From Panax quinquefolius (Eukaryota; Streptophyta; Magnoliopsida; Apiales; Araliaceae), in contig CM035170.1 of NCBI GenBank assembly GCA_020205615.1, positions 28,925,568 to 28,989,567 on the forward strand: a stretch of DNA of 64,000 nt. Reading direction: 5' to 3'. Both the position numbers and the translations under genes were made by a program. Below, one piece after another: positions 45,501 to 58,324 of this stretch (the stretch's first letter is position 1; each line of letters begins with the position of its first letter). The notes under the pieces are model-generated. The model searched no databases. It saw only the letters and a program-made list of their open reading frames with translations, and was not told where the DNA came from.

Positions 45501-46626
45501 CTAGATGGTTGATTACTGAGATATATGCACATGCTAGGGCTATGTTTTTGGTGAGCAACTCACCAAAAAGTCAAGACCTACACACCAACCATTAAATAAT
45601 ACACAAAGGGCATTCTAGTCATTTTCCATTTTATTTTAATGGCATTTTGGACATTTGACCAAATCCTTAGGGTTTAGGGTTTGGGAGGGTTTAGGGTTTA
45701 GAGCATTTAGGGTTTAGGGTTTGGAAAATTTAGGGCTTGCAATTTAATTTCTAAAATTTCCAATTTAGGTATTCAAAAATAGAAAAATTAATATTTCTAA
45801 ATTATAATTAGAATTTTCTAATTATATTAAAATTTCTTAATCATACTTTAAATCTTACTAATTAGGATTAGTATTTCCTAATTAAATTGCTAATTACGCA
45901 ATTAGGGTCAAAATGGTCATTAGGGTTTATAAACCACTAATTAGGGTTTCTAATAAAAAATTAACTTTTCTAAATTAGAAATTAAATTTTGTAATTAGAT
46001 TAGGGTTTTCTAATTACTTAACTTGAAAATTAGAATTAATATATCCTAATTAACATTAAAAGTATTAAATTAACACTTAGGTTTTTTCCTAATTATAAAT
46101 TAGGGTTTTAATCCGAAATTAGGGTTTTTAATAAATTTGGTTTTCTAATTAGGTTTTAATAAATCTTTAAGGTTTTTTCCTAATTAATTATAAATTGATA
46201 TAACGTTAAACCTTATACATAGCATTCGTATTCCCAAATTAGGGTTTCATACACCGAATTAGGGTTTTGGATTTCCGGAACTAAAATTAGGGTTTCCAGA
46301 ACCGGTTTCTAGGGTTTCTTGTTAAACGCTAGGGTTTTCTAACCGAACGTTGACGTTCTTAATATATACTTAGGGTTTGTTACAGATATCGTTTATCTGG
46401 TCAACCCTTGACCCTTAACCACATTCTGAATACATAAACACAGAACATATTCACGTATACCTTAATCCTGAATAATTCACCTAAATCATTCACAGAATTT
46501 TGAAATCCTCAAAATTCTATCTTAAAAATATTAAACGCATACACTTATTTTCTGTCTAGGTTTAAATTTTGAACTTAAATTAATTAACAAAATTTTCTAA
46601 ATTTTCTAAATTCTCGGGTTGTCACA
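42538..46626 (-). repeat. inner element 5' LTR (4.1 kb)
   Basis: 4089 bp, in element sense TGTGACAACCCGAG to GAGGCCGTCACA. Donor-like AAAAG|GTATAAG with GT from 45297, acceptor-like TTGCAG at 42813. AT-rich block at 43440-44235. Confidence 0.92.
45663..46330 (-). repeat. telo-box cluster in inner 5' LTR
   Basis: TTAGGGTTTAGGGTTTGGG at about 45668 and further TTTAGGG/TTAGGGTTT copies through the LTR start region (plus-strand reading). Confidence 0.85.
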
Positions 46627-48395
46627 GTCTACATATCAGACTACAACATGAAAACAAAAACATGAACAAACAATCAAACGACTGCAAGATCTAGAGCCTA
46701 CAAAAGCTTGTCAGAAATTTCGGAATTCAGGTCGCCTTGAATTTCATATCCGAATCCAACAATCGGCGTTTTGACCAACCATAACATACTATCTAGACAT
46801 GCTATGACTTTGCTTCTAGTTTTAGATCACAGTCCTCATGACATAGAACAGATTCAAAACATAAAACACAAAAAACAATTAAAACATAAGGATCTAAGGC
46901 CTCTGACATTCGACTGTCAGGCCATTTTTTTTAACATTTCCATATTTTTTAAATCTTTAGATTCAAGCATCTAGAAGTTATGGATCCATGATCCAATAAC
47001 CCAGATCTCTAAAAGGCACCTTCTAACACATATCTAACCAATCATTAACATAAAATCACATGATTTACAAAAATTTGGGTTTATACCACTTTGAAGCTTG
47101 ATCTTGAATTTCTGCCTTTTGATTCTGTTCGTGACTTGATAAGAGGCTAACATAGCTTAACTTTTCTATCTCTCTCACTCTAGAATTTCGAAATGGATGA
47201 GAGAGAGTGGCTTGGCAATAATGAGAAATAAAGTAACTTTTCTCTCTCCCTTTAATTTATATATTTTGATATAATGCAATGTATTTAGCAATCTAGATGG
47301 CTGGTCAGTTTATTTTAAGTCACATGGCTGGTCAATAATAGGTCACCCACTCCAAATATGACAAGATATACAAGCAACCTTCAATTATTCAACAAATGGC
47401 ACTTTGGACATTTTGTATTTAATTTTAATGGCATTTTTGACATTTGATCAAACCCTTAGGGTTTAGGGTTTAGGGTTAGGATTTAGGGTTTGAACCATTT
47501 AGGGTTTAGGGTTTGAAACCCTTAGGATTTAGCAATTTGTTTTTCTAAAATTTCTAATTTAGGTTTTAAAAATAGAAAATTAATATTTCTAAATTTTAAT
47601 TAGAATTTTCTAATTATATTAAAATTTCTTAATCATAATTTAAATATTACTAATTAGGATTAGTATTTCCTAATTAAAATCGCTAATTTAGCAATTAGGG
47701 TCGTAATTGGTCATTAGGATTTATAACCCACGAATTAGGGTTTTCTAATAGAAAAATATTTTTCTAATTTATAAATTAGATTTCGTACGTAATTAGATTA
47801 GAATTTTCTAATTACTTTTAATTTTAAAATTAGGATTAATATTTCCTAATTATCATTAAAATTATTTAATTAACACTCAGTCTTTCCCTAATTACAAATT
47901 AGGGTTCCTAAACTAGAAATTAGGGCTTCAAATTTTGAAATTAGGGTTTTCTAACCAATTTGTTCAGATTAACCCTAATTAATCTTATTATTATTTACAC
48001 TTACGCTATTAGGTTCTCAATTTAGGGTTTCATTCATTAGGGTTTGAATTAGGGTTTGAGTTCCCGTAGGCGATATTAGGGTTTTCGAATCGGTTTTAGG
48101 GTTTTCTAACAGAACGTTGACGTTCTTAATATATACTTAGGGTTTGTTACAGATATCGTTTATCTGGTCAACCCTTGACCCTTAACCATATACTGAACAC
48201 ATAAACGCAGAACATATTCACGTATTTCCTTAATCTTGAATAATTCACCTAAATCCTTCACAGAATTTTGAAATCCTCAAATTCCTTCTTAAAAATATCA
48301 ATCGCATACACTTATTTTCTGTCTCGGTTCTAATACTGAACCTTAAATTAATTAATAAAAATTTTAAAAATATTCAAAATTCTCGGGTTGTCACA
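46627..48395 (-). repeat. outer element 3' LTR, proximal piece
   Basis: Matches 52885-54632. In element sense it starts TGTGACAACCCGAG at 48395. Its telo-box cluster is at 47455-48110 and its donor-like site AGTG|GTATAAAC near 47085. Confidence 0.9.
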
Positions 48396-50188
48396 TTCAC
48401 CCCTTCTTCTAAAAATTTCGTCCACGAAATTTACCTTACACCTTACACCATACTGCTTTCACCATTCACACACATTATCACATGCTACCCAATACACCAT
48501 TTACAAGAGTAAAAATTTTCAAATTTTGTTGAGGAGTCATATAGACTATTTGTCTGTCATTTTCACAAAGGTTATACGAAAATTCATCCACAAACCGGCA
48601 TAACTTACGAACACAAAGGGTGATTAGCCCAATATGCCCTGTCTCGCCAATCATCGCTTTTATCTGCTTTCTAAATCAACATCATAGGCACAAAAATTCT
48701 ACCTTAGTCTTATTGGATTCCGCACCAAAATAATTTGGTTCGGGAAATTTCTTTTAATGAACACTTAGAGTTTTCATAAACTTTAGTCTAGCTGAATCGA
48801 ATAGCATAGACCCATATCAATAATTCAATTCAATCGAATTATTTAGGTGTAACCAAACCCCGTTGGCAAATTAAATTTTTGAAAATATTTTCGAGAATGA
48901 CGTCATGATGTCGTACTGTATTAACAGTCCGTTTGAGGATGCCATCATCGTATGAATTTGTCATAATAACACATCATACAATAGTGGAATAACGATTTTA
49001 GATCAAATTCATACTAAGTATTCATGTATTTATAACTCCATCAACTTTTTATCATCTCTGCACCAGGTTACATGGTACATTAGTGATAAATAAAATATAT
49101 TTTGATATTTCAAATCATTTGCGTCTAGCTAAAATAAGTAGCATAGACTATACTTTAAACCGTTTCAAAAATGATTACGAGTCTACACAATTTTTTTTTT
49201 CAAAAGCACATAGTGCGTATTTAGCTTGATGTCAAAATTTCAAAGTCTAGCATAGCTAGGAGTTTTGGAAAACTTATGTCTCCACTAATAATCATTTGTT
49301 TAACAATCTATATATTCCTATAATCCTCAATACTCCATTTACACACAAATATACCCAATTTGTCAAACCACACTTATGAGTTCATTTACTTGCCACAATC
49401 ATATGAGTTTAAGAACTTGTCCGAGTCAGACCCTTGGCGTCCATTCAGCTGAGGGGTTCATAAACATTTCATATAACTATGAATCAAGAATGTCACATAA
49501 GTATAAGTTTTAAGAACTCGTACTTAACCTTATATCCTCTACTTATGACCTATCTATCTGTTATACACATGAGAAAGGAATCACCCTCTTAACATGCATA
49601 TAGCAAATAGCGCGACACAAACATTTCAATGATTATCATTCTCAGAACTAAGTAGTTGTTACACCAAGTACAATTCCCCGCCCACACAAGGAATCATACA
49701 ACTCAGCTGCCGACATGAATCCTCAATTGAATCCCCACCTAACACTAACTCCATTCTCCATACGAATTACATTTAATCCGTATTCATAATCCTTTCCTGA
49801 ATCTATACCAATTTATAGTACAACTGATACCCAGCAATCTTGCTATAAACTTTTCAATCATTCGTTTGATCCTTCTCCATACTATAACCTTATCAGATCA
49901 CGGGGTGATCTCATCGTATATATTATGATTCATTTCTATATCTTGATCGTTTTGTTTTACGATCTCCTATCACTATACCTTTAGTCTTTTAGACTATATC
50001 TATTCATCACTACTGTTCAACTTTATTATTAGAGTTAGGGAACTCTGTATCTTAGACCCCGCTAAGATTCGTCTTTGAATCTTACCGACACACTAACTCT
50101 ATTTGAGTTAGTACTTATCCTAATCACTGCGGTTATTAGTCTAAGGTATTCCTACCTTACCTTCATAACCAACAGCTTTGATACCAAC
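48396..50188 (-). other. outer element interior, non-coding
   Basis: 1793 bp without a gene, homologous along its length to 40686-42537. It includes the block GACCCTTGGCGTCCATTCAG at about 49429-49448 (plus strand) that is also in L2. Confidence 0.8.
50174..50185 (-). other. primer-binding site (outer element)
   Basis: In element sense TGGTATCAAAGC, one change from the Met site. Confidence 0.88.
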
Positions 50189-53100
50189 TATGACGGCCCC
50201 GAATCTGAGGTTTGAATCACCGCGGATCCGGTTCGATCATTCTAATGCTATTACTATATTTGTAGAAGATATAAACATAAATTGTTTATACAATAAACTT
50301 ACACATAATCCCCAAGGTCGAGTAACCTTAACTTATACACAATTCATAACTTACTTGACTTACAATAACATTAATACCATACAATATAAATCTAATCGCA
50401 CACATTAACTTTACGCTGGAACTGTCTTTAACCTTTCCTTGTATCCGAAGCATTCGCATTAATCTGCAATGTTTTATCATGATATAGCAAGGGTGAGCAT
50501 AAGGATTGCCCAGCAAATTTAAGTTCAATAATATAACGATATATCATGATTGAAAGAGTCTGAATAATAAGCTGGCTATAATTCAACAATATAATTATGA
50601 ACTAGCAGGAACAAACTTTTGACTGAACAAGTATTGAACATGAACAAATATATCTGAACCAACTGGTAATGAAGGTGATCAGCCTTTCATACCTGACTTA
50701 TACATGCAATATGTACAGAGTACAATTCATGGCAACCAGCAATGATTAACCATAAGTTTATCCGAATGAAACAACTCTTAGTAGAGTTAAGTAAAAAAAA
50801 ACTTGCCTGAACCATTGATTACCACTACGCAATTTATATCGCCTTATCTGAAGACCTAATATTAGTAATATAGATCTCCAATATTAGATTAATATCATCA
50901 CAATATAATACTATTATATATATATATACATAGAATAACTTAAACACATAACATATAACCCTATCAGTCTATAACACGCATAAAACTCGGTATTAAATTA
51001 AACTATTTCATTCTAACTTAAATCCGATACAATTCTGACATCCCGATTGTCTAGTCGGACTTTTATCGAGACTAAGTTCAATTAAACTCTGCCTAAACTT
51101 AACAATTATCTCAGATAATTTTAATATTAGTCAAAATAATTTTCATAAGCTCATAATAATTTTTAAATAATTATTACTATTAATCTAGATTTTTCAATCA
51201 TTAATATCGTATTTAAATGAATTAAATACCACATAATTCTTTTATCATTAATATTTATTTATTATCAAATATTAATGAAAATCATCACATAATATTATAA
51301 TATATTTATAATATATCAAAGTATTTTTAATACCTTAAAATCATATTTATATGATTTTAAACAATTAATTTCATTATCCAGATAATTGCTTTTAATATTA
51401 AAATATTAATATTTTAATGACAAAATATCAAAAGTTATATTTTATAACTTAAAATATTTTTTATAACACTTAAATCATTTTTATATGATTTATAAATCAT
51501 TTATTCTATTTTTCCATAATTTATTTAATATATTAGTTAAATAAACTAATTACCATTAATATTGATTAATTAATGAAATTCATTACAAAATATTAAAAGT
51601 CACTAAAATATCTTTAAATATTTTCTTATACCATAATATTATTTTTCATGATTTTTCATGTATTAAAATCATTTTAAATAATTTATTTAATATTATAATT
51701 AAATATATTAAACACCATTTATATTCAAAAATATTAAATATTTATGAAATATACTCTAAATAATTAAAAACTATTTTTCAGACTTTAAAATAATTTTTCA
51801 GAATTTATTTTGTATTTTTAATAATTAAAAACCATTTTTATCTATTTATTTAATTAATATAAGTATTTTCCGAAAATAATTGCACTAAAGGGCCTTATAG
51901 CTGATGTAATCCGTCGCTATAGGTGTTCTTAACTTTGTTCTTGAGTCCGCCTGAAGCGCCTTATGTCGATTAACAAGGTCCCTAGTTTGACCAATTGTAG
52001 ATCCTTTGCTATCACGTTTCTGGACAATCTTTAACCTTGATCTTGTAGTGTTTTTGTAAAACTACAAGTATCAATAACAATATAGGTTATATCACACAAT
52101 ACCATGAAGATCCAGCTCCTCGAACTTACTGTCAGAGTATCCCTGGGTTTTTTGGGTAACCCAGAAACCCTGGTAGTTCGTGGTGCATCTTTCCACCCCA
52201 ATTAATTTAATGTTCTGATCAATTGTTTGATGATTTTATGGTTGCAGTCTATAGTACTTATGTCAAGGAACACATTTATAGTATGATTTCAGTTCGAGTA
52301 CATCATACTCTCCAAATATATTACGGTCAAACGTTGTCAGAAGAAGTGTTCTTACGTTTTCTGGAATTTCCAGAAAACAGAAAATAATACCGGATGGGCT
52401 ACTTTGACCATCCACACCATTAAATCTGTTGATTATCTAAACGATCTAAAGTCATAAGTATAATGTACATATGTCAGGCTACAAAAAGGTTACAAAAACA
52501 ACATCAAATCGTTTAATCAACTGACAGATCAAGGCCTCCAAACTTTCTGACAACACTGTTCTTCATTTCTGGGTTTTCCATAAAATGAAGAACAGACGAG
52601 GGTGCTAAGTTTAGATCTTAATAGTTTTCAGTCTAGGATTTAATATAATGTTCTGATGGTTCATGATTGTAGTATAAATGTTAAAGAACAATTATAACAC
52701 ATTAGGTCAGTTCAATATCAACAAATCTAAGAGATCAATGTCAGTCAAACCTTGCCAGAAAACTCGCTCATGAAGAATCTAGGTTTTCCAGAAATGGAAC
52801 CCAGTCAGTTGGTCAACACTAGTTTGACTGTGATTATTTTTCATTCCGGTTATGATATAAGTGATATAATGACTTTAATATATAGTCTATATATCAGACT
52901 ACAACATGAAAACAAAAACATGACCAAACAATCAAACGACTGCAAGATCTAGCGCCTACAAAAGCTTGTCAGAAATTTCTGGAATTCTGGGCTGCCTAGA
53001 ATTTCATATCCGTGAACGGTCAACGATGTTTGACCAACCATAACATACTATCTAGACATGCTATGACCCTTCTTCCAGTTTCAGATCAAAGTCCACATGA

Positions 53101-54632
53101 CATAGAAGAGATTCAAAACATAAAACAAACAAAACAGTTAACACATAAGGATCTAAGGCCTCTAACATTCGACTGTCATGCCATTTTTTTCAACATTTCC
53201 AGATTTTTGAAATCTTTAGATTCGAGAATTTTGATGTTATGGATCCATGATCCAACAACCCAGAACTCTAAAAGGCACCTTCTAACACATATCTAACCAA
53301 TCATTAACATAAAATCACATGATTTACAAAAATTTGGGTTTATACCACTTTGAAGCTTGATCTTGAATTTCTGCCTTTTGATTCTGTTCTTGGCTTGATA
53401 AGAGGCTAACATAACTTAACTTTTCTCTCTCTCTCACTCTAGAATTTTGAAATGGATGAGAGAGAGTGGCTTGGCAATAATGAGAAGTAAAGTAACTTTT
53501 CTCTCTCCCTTTAATTTATATATTTTGATATAATGCAATGTATTTAGCAATCTAGATGGTTGATCAGTTTATTTTAAGTCACATGGCTGGTCAATAATAG
53601 GCCACCCACTCCAAATATGGCAAGATATACAAGCAACCTTCAATTATTCAACAAATGGCACTTTGGTCATTTTGTATTTAATTTTAATGGCATTTTTGAC
53701 ATTTGATCAAACCCTTAGGGTTTAGGGTTTGGGTTAGGGTTTAAGGTTTGAACCATTTAGGGTTTAGGGTTTGAAACCCTTATGGTTTAGCAATTTGCTT
53801 TTCTAAAATTTCCAATTTAGGTTTTAAAAATAGAAAATTAATATTTATAAATTAGAATTAGAATTTTCTAATTATATTAAAATTTCTTAATCATAATTTA
53901 AATCTTGCTAATTAGGATTAGTATTTCCTAATTAAAATCGCTAATTTAGCAATTAGTGTCGTAATTGGTCATTAGGGTTTATTACCCACGAATTAGGGTT
54001 TTCTAAAAGAAAAATAATTTTCTAATTTATAAATTAGATTTCGTACGTAATTAGAATTTTTGAATTACTTATAACTTTAAAATTAGGATTAATATTTCCT
54101 AATTATCATTAAAATTATTTAATTAACACTCAGTCTTTCCCTAATTACAAATTAGGGTTCCTAAATTAGAAATTAGGGTTTCAAATTTTGAAATTATGGT
54201 TTTCTAACCAATTTGTTCAGATTAACCCTAATTAATCTTATTATTATTTACACTTACGCCATTAGGTTCCCAATTTAGGGTTTCATGCACCGAATTAGGG
54301 TTTCAGATTCTCTGAACTGAAATTAGAGTTTCTAGAACCGGTTTTTAGGGTTTCTTATTAATCGCTAGGGTTTTCTAACCGAACGTTGACGTTCTTAATA
54401 TATACTTAAGGTTTGTTATAGATATCATTTATCTGGTCAACCCTTGACCCTTAACCACATACTGAACACATAAACGCAGAACATATTCACGTATTTCCTT
54501 AATCCTGAATAATTCACCTAAATCCTTCACAAAATTTTAAAATCCCCAAAATTTTATGTCCAGGTTCTAATACTGAACCTTAAATTAATTAATAAAAATT
54601 TAAAAAATATTTAAAATTCTCGGGTTGTCACA
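50189..54632 (-). repeat. outer element 5' LTR (4.4 kb)
   Basis: 4444 bp. The last base pair of the usual TG...CA pair is changed (plus strand TATGACGG instead of TGTGACGG). Donor-like AGTG|GTATAAAC with GT from 53345; acceptor-like TTGCAG at 50464, 275 bp from the LTR end. AT-rich block 51100-51880. Confidence 0.92.
53712..54375 (-). repeat. telo-box cluster in outer 5' LTR
   Basis: TTAGGGTTTAGGGTTTGGG near 53716 and scattered TTAGGGTTT copies to about 54375 (plus-strand reading). Confidence 0.85.
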
Positions 54633-55350
54633 TCCTTGGTTGCCTCTTCCTCTGATGCTCCATCCCTTTCTTCGGGTAGTCCTTAATCTGATGCTCTGCT
54701 AATCCAAAAGCAAAACATCCGCGTCATTCTCTCCTCATTGTCAACCAAGTGAGACGCGAACTGGGACAACTCGGCAAACTTAGTTTCGTACTGCGACACG
54801 GTCATATTGTTCTGCTCCAACTTGATGAACTCTACCTCTTTCATGTGACGAATACTTTCGGGAAAGTACTTGTCATTGAATAGTTCTTGGAACTTCTCCC
54901 AAGACATCTTTAGTGTGGCAAGTTGAGTACGCTTTCTCGATTCCCGCTTGATGAATCGCTCTCCTCGCAATATAAAGGTGGCAATGGAACCTTTTGCTCC
55001 TCGGAGCATCCCAAAACATCAAATATCTTGGTGATCTACTTTATCCACGCTTCCGCTTTAAGTTGTTTTGGCTCTCCAATAAACTCCAGTGGTCCCAGCT
55101 CCTTGAACTGTTTAGCGGTGACCGTCGAGAGTTTCAAAGTGTTTCCACCTACATTTTGGATAGGAGCCACTCTACCGATGTTGCATAAATCAGATAAAGC
55201 CTCCGAACATTCCATCGCTCATCATTTGGTCATTGTTGTTGTTTGCATGAGGATTATCGCCTTCCTGATGCATATTATCCTGATTATTGATCTGTGGAGA
55301 CTCAACGGTTTCCTGTGCTCCATTGCTATTCTCAACATTCTCTGATGTCA
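54633..55350 (-). pseudogene. gypsy gag (element G3)
   Basis: Gag of G3, start codon near 55350, broken early by stops and open from 55009 to 54683. It shows MSWEKFQELFNDKYFPES then SIRHMKEVEFI, the retrotransposon gag capsid signature, and matches the gag at 375-470. No zinc knuckle is found before the interruption at 54633, nor after it at 35819, so this part was already lost. The protease remnant at 35819 resumes the same element. Confidence 0.85.
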
Positions 55351-55525
55351 TTTTCAAATACTGTCACAAAACAAGGGTTAATTGACATGTCACATATTAT
55401 CCCTATACTTTGACCGACCAAATAAATACCAAATAAACTTAGGTAGGTCATACTAGTGAAGGAATTCCCCGTCTCTCCCCTCCTAGTTCTTGTCTCACAT
55501 CTCAACTAGGGATCATATCCCTAAG
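55351..55525 (-). other. G3 leader
   Basis: Short untranslated leader between primer-binding site and gag. No gene. Confidence 0.6.
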
Positions 55526-55536
55526 CTCGATACTGT
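55526..55536 (-). other. decayed primer-binding site (G3)
   Basis: In element sense ACAGTATCGAGC follows the LTR end, a worn form of the Met-type site TGGTATCAGAGC. Confidence 0.55.
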
Positions 55537-56084
55537 TGTGACACCCCCAAAGCAGTATACATCACCCATCTTGGGTCGCCAAATACATGGTATAAAATTC
55601 AAATACAACTTAATTATACAACAGTCGTGTAAAATACGATAAAATATAATCTAAGAGTTTTTAATAAGAATATTGTCATCTAGACAATATACAAACTCAA
55701 TGGAGTCCTCATTACATTTATTGTCACACTATTTAACAGAATAGTGAGGACTACTAATGCTATCATCTGGACCATCACTGCGTTCCACGACTAGTCAAGA
55801 TGCGTTCTCATTTCTCAAGAGAATAAAGTGAAAGAAAGGGTGAGCTCAACTATCCCAGTAAAAAATATTATGACTAAGATAATGCAGAATAATTTATCGT
55901 TAGCCTTCAACAGTGTTAAACTGATAAAATTTAACAAACATCAAGTATAACTGTAGCGAAACAAACAATCCATTAGAAGAGTCAAGTAGAGAATAAAATC
56001 TACTATCTTCTATGATTTAAAAGGTTTTTTCATCACTTTTATCGTTGAGACTCAGCTTAATAAATAAAACACATCATCCTTGCA

Positions 56085-56320
56085 CTACGGCCAAGGATAT
56101 TCATTAGTATCACGACCACAAATTATCCATGCACTACGGGCCAAGGATATTTGTGTATTCATCAATGGTCATGATCATGCCAACAACTGTCCATCAATGC
56201 ACTACGGGCCAATGAGGACTTTTACCACATCATTTGTAACATTACGGTCATGATTATACCGAATCATCCCTGGTCATAATCACACCAAGTCCATCTATGC
56301 ACTATAGGCCACAGATTACT
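56085..56320 (-). repeat. dyad-containing short repeats in G3 LTR
   Basis: Several copies of TGCACTACGGGCCAAGGATA or variants (plus strand), matching the motif at 5307-5501 in the sister LTR. Confidence 0.7.
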
Positions 56321-56571
56321 TTCAACATAATATAAACATAAAGATGATGACAATGATATAAGAATTCAATAAAACAAGTTCAAGAATTAATTTATCCAGG
56401 AATCGATAACGTCCAAATTGTCAACATGATACTGCTTTGTGGAGTAAAATTTAAGAATGCTCAGAAGAATATTTCCATGAAAAGATACTGGATGAAGCGC
56501 AAATATCAAGGATATTCCACTAATTTAATGGAGTATAAAAGCCAAAACTTTAACCAACTGAGTATAATAAA

Positions 56572-56966
56572 GAATGGAATAACAAATGAATTTACCAGGC
56601 ATGCGATAGACCGCACAGACCGGTTATTTCAACATAATAATAAATAATGGAACCAGGTCATGCGTAAACGCATAGACAGGATATTCCAACTGAATAATAA
56701 AGAATGGAATAATAGAAGAATTCACCATGCATGCGATAGACTGCACAGACAGGTTATTCCAACAGAATAATAAATAATGGAACCAGGTCATGCGTAATAT
56801 GCACAGACAGGATGTTCCAACAGAATAATAAAGAATGGAATAACTTAAGAATTTCACCATGTATGCGGTACTTCGCATAGACGGGTTATTCCAACAGAAT
56901 AATAAATAACGGAACCAGGTCATGCATAATTCGCACAGACAGGATGTTCAAACAGAATAATAAGGG
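56572..56966 (-). repeat. three 130-bp tandem repeats in G3 LTR
   Basis: Units start near 56572, 56702 and 56832. Each is made of two related halves of about 65 bp that share GACAGG(A/T)T(A/G)TTCCAACAG. Not present in the sister LTR at 3714-6070. Confidence 0.85.
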
Positions 56967-57147
56967 ATGGAATAACAATAGCTCTCTTCAAGAACACAAA
57001 AGAAATAATACCCCTTACCTTAGAAATTTTGGATACTGGAATAGTGAGGTAGCAGACTTCTCTTCTTCTTTCTCTCTATAATTTCTCTCTATAATAATTG
57101 CTCTAAAGCTTTTGTGAATTGGTGAGAAATGAAGGAAGAATGAGCTT

Positions 57148-57156
57148 CTATTTATA
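57148..57156 (-). promoter_or_regulatory. TATA box in G3 LTR
   Basis: In element sense TATAAATAG, about 130 bp before the donor-like site at 57018. Confidence 0.6.
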
Positions 57157-58324
57157 GGAAAATATAGTTTCGATAATTGCACATTTTGGGGCTCAAAATA
57201 TTACAGTATAATACCTTCCTCATTTTCTTCATTTTTAATTTAGTCCTGCAAGTATTAACAAACTTGCACCACCTCCCCTAATAGTAAATAATGTGAATTA
57301 ATAGTTCATTCATGTGACTCAATAGTATAATCATGTAAAAAAAACTAATTATATTATAGTATCTTCAACTATACCTCCATTTTTAACTTAGTCATGCAAG
57401 TATTTTCAATCATGCACCAACTCCCCTAATAGTACAAGAATGTGATTCAATAGTACACACATGTGAATAAATAGTTATATAAGCATGTGAATTAGTAGCA
57501 ATTCATTGCTCATTTATCCGATAAATCATCCGATTTATCAATATAACCCCCAGACATCAATTATCATCGGAATAGATGTCGATTTCCACTAACACTAATA
57601 ATCCCAACACAATGGAACTATCAAATTCATCTTTATTCGACACAACTTATTCATCATTAATATTATAACTCACAATATTTAACAACCAAGTCGTTCCCAG
57701 GAAAGAGGGGGCTTTTCGATAAGGAATTCTCCTTATTGGCGCACAATTAGGTGACCAAACCTCTCCTTGACAGAACTTCTAGACATTGTCAATATTGTAA
57801 ATAATAATATGAATAACTTTGTCGTCTCAATTATTGATTTAATAATAATAAATATAATGCAGATGATACTGTAACAATAATTGAATCAATAATATGAGAG
57901 ATATGATGCAGCAATTACTGTAGCAATAATTGAGTATATCTGAGTGATTTCTCACGTAAGCATCAATAATCAATACCGTGTGCTACTATGCAACCACGCG
58001 TATTACTGTACTTTTACTAACGGGTAGTTTAACAGTTTTAACGGTAACACCTTCGCCGTTATTTTTATAAAAAGATAATTTTGTCGTTTTCTAACTCCGA
58101 CAATACTTCCGTTGTGGGGTCCACTAATGATTGTATCGTCTGATGAATATTCCCTGTTAAAACGAATATTCCCCTACCAATCGAATATTATATAACCACT
58201 TGCTTACTTTGCAAAATTAGTAAATATTATCCACAACTATAACATTATATCAAATCCACGCTATAATATTTAAAAATATATTTCGAGAAAATTATTCTTT
58301 ATTCATAAAAGTTGGGGTCTTACA

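Larger units (their letters stand above)
36563..46626 (-). mobile_element. inner LARD-like element
   Basis: A 10.06 kb element: 5' LTR 42538-46626, interior 40686-42537, 3' LTR 36563-40685. It sits inside the 3' LTR of the outer element. It has a tRNA-Met primer-binding site and a polypurine tract but no gag or pol. The outermost 11 bp (TGTGACGGCCT) of its 3' LTR are missing, together with adjoining host DNA, so its target duplication is lost. Confidence 0.9.
35820..54632 (-). mobile_element. outer LARD-like element, split by an inner one
   Basis: An element with LTRs of about 4.4 kb and a 1.79 kb non-coding interior, minus strand. A perfect TCCTT target duplication (35815-35819 and 54633-54637) shows it inserted into G3 between gag and protease. 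Parts: 5' LTR 50189-54632; interior 48396-50188; 3' LTR in two pieces (46627-48395 and 35820-36562) around the inner element. No protein-coding gene, so it depends on other elements to move. Confidence 0.9.
55537..58324 (-). mobile_element. 5' LTR of gypsy element G3
   Basis: 2788 bp, in element sense TGTAAGACCCC to GGGGGTGTCACA. Same family as the LTR at 3714-6070. A TATA box lies at 57148-57156, a strong donor-like site CTAAG|GTAAGG with GT from 57018, and TGAGCTCACCC at about 55838-55848, 300 bp from its end. It inserted in the gag zinc knuckle of G4. Confidence 0.88.
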
